A stretch of 8,547 nucleotides of DNA. Source: Oligoflexia bacterium. Lineage in GTDB: Bacteria > Bdellovibrionota > JAFGOL01. A program made the translations under genes and the position numbers. The notes beneath the pieces were generated by a model. That model saw only the letters and a list, made by a program, of their open reading frames with translations. It had not been told where the DNA came from and ran no database searches. The DNA is taken from the NCBI GenBank assembly GCA_016926495.1, contig JAFGOL010000019.1, positions 1 through 8,547 of the forward strand. Reading direction: 5' to 3'. Of this stretch, positions 8,461 to 8,547 are shown piece after piece; the first letter of the stretch is position 1; every line of letters starts with the position of its first letter.

Positions 8461-8547
8461 CTAGTGTAGTGTAACTAACGCTTCTTTACAATGGTTAACT
8501 TTTTTCAAGATAGTATCCGCATCTTTTGTCCAAGTAAAAATCTTAGG
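8461..8547 (-). mobile_element. IS630-family transposase, C-terminal 28 codons (cut by window edge)
   Basis: Read on the - strand, the last 87 bases give an open frame of 28 codons ending in TAG (plus-strand CTA at 8461-8463). The peptide starts PKIFTWTKDADTILKKV and ends EALVTLH. This matches the characteristic C-terminal tail of IS630/Tc1-mariner-type DDE transposases as I know it: a [KP]-x-F-x-WTK-x-x-[DE]-x-I pattern followed by a basic helix and a final His just before the stop. The catalytic DDE residues and the rest of the gene would lie to the right of the window, so whether the element is intact cannot be told. It is convergent with the lipoprotein gene. Confidence 0.75.

Overview
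The window is about 8.5 kb from a bacterial genome of moderate to low GC. Arg codons are often AGG/AGA, and the layout is compact with nearly everything on the + strand. A putative lipoprotein suggests a Gram-negative envelope, though the lipobox is imperfect. The GDH pair and the receiver/PPDK_N protein suit an amino-acid-using, perhaps anaerobic, heterotroph. No rRNA, tRNA or phylogenetic marker is present, so I do not name a taxon.

Layout, left to right. (1) Positions 2-1747 hold the C-terminal part of an AddA-type UvrD-family helicase-nuclease; its N-terminal helicase half lies outside the window. (2) Positions 1748-1876 are a leader region with a 23-codon orphan ORF, a perfect TTGACA hexamer and two small inverted repeats. 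(3) Positions 1877-4825 encode a large multidomain protein: degenerate receiver, intact receiver, then a PPDK_N (pyruvate phosphate dikinase N-terminal, ATP-grasp) module and a conserved C-terminal extension. It lacks the swivelling phosphohistidine and PEP-binding domains of true PEP synthase/PPDK. (4) Positions 4908-6242 and 6289-7629 are two tandem, full-length paralogous glutamate dehydrogenases only 46 bp apart. Their Rossmann signatures differ: the first looks NADP-specific (biosynthetic type), the second NAD-specific (clostridial catabolic type). (5) Positions 7715-8359 encode a small acidic putative lipoprotein of unknown function. (6) From 8360 to the end the coding direction switches: a non-coding stretch is followed by the last 28 codons of an IS630-family transposase on the - strand.

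How the genes may work together (inference). The two dehydrogenases give a two-coenzyme set linking 2-oxoglutarate/ammonium and glutamate. The receiver/PPDK_N protein immediately upstream is a plausible signalling or phosphotransfer partner at the pyruvate/PEP carbon node. No sensor kinase is seen here. The helicase and the transposase appear unrelated to this metabolic block and mark its edges.

The most notable items are the receiver/PPDK_N protein with no phosphohistidine domain, its position beside the GDH pair, the coenzyme split of that pair, and the partial IS630 transposase at the right edge.
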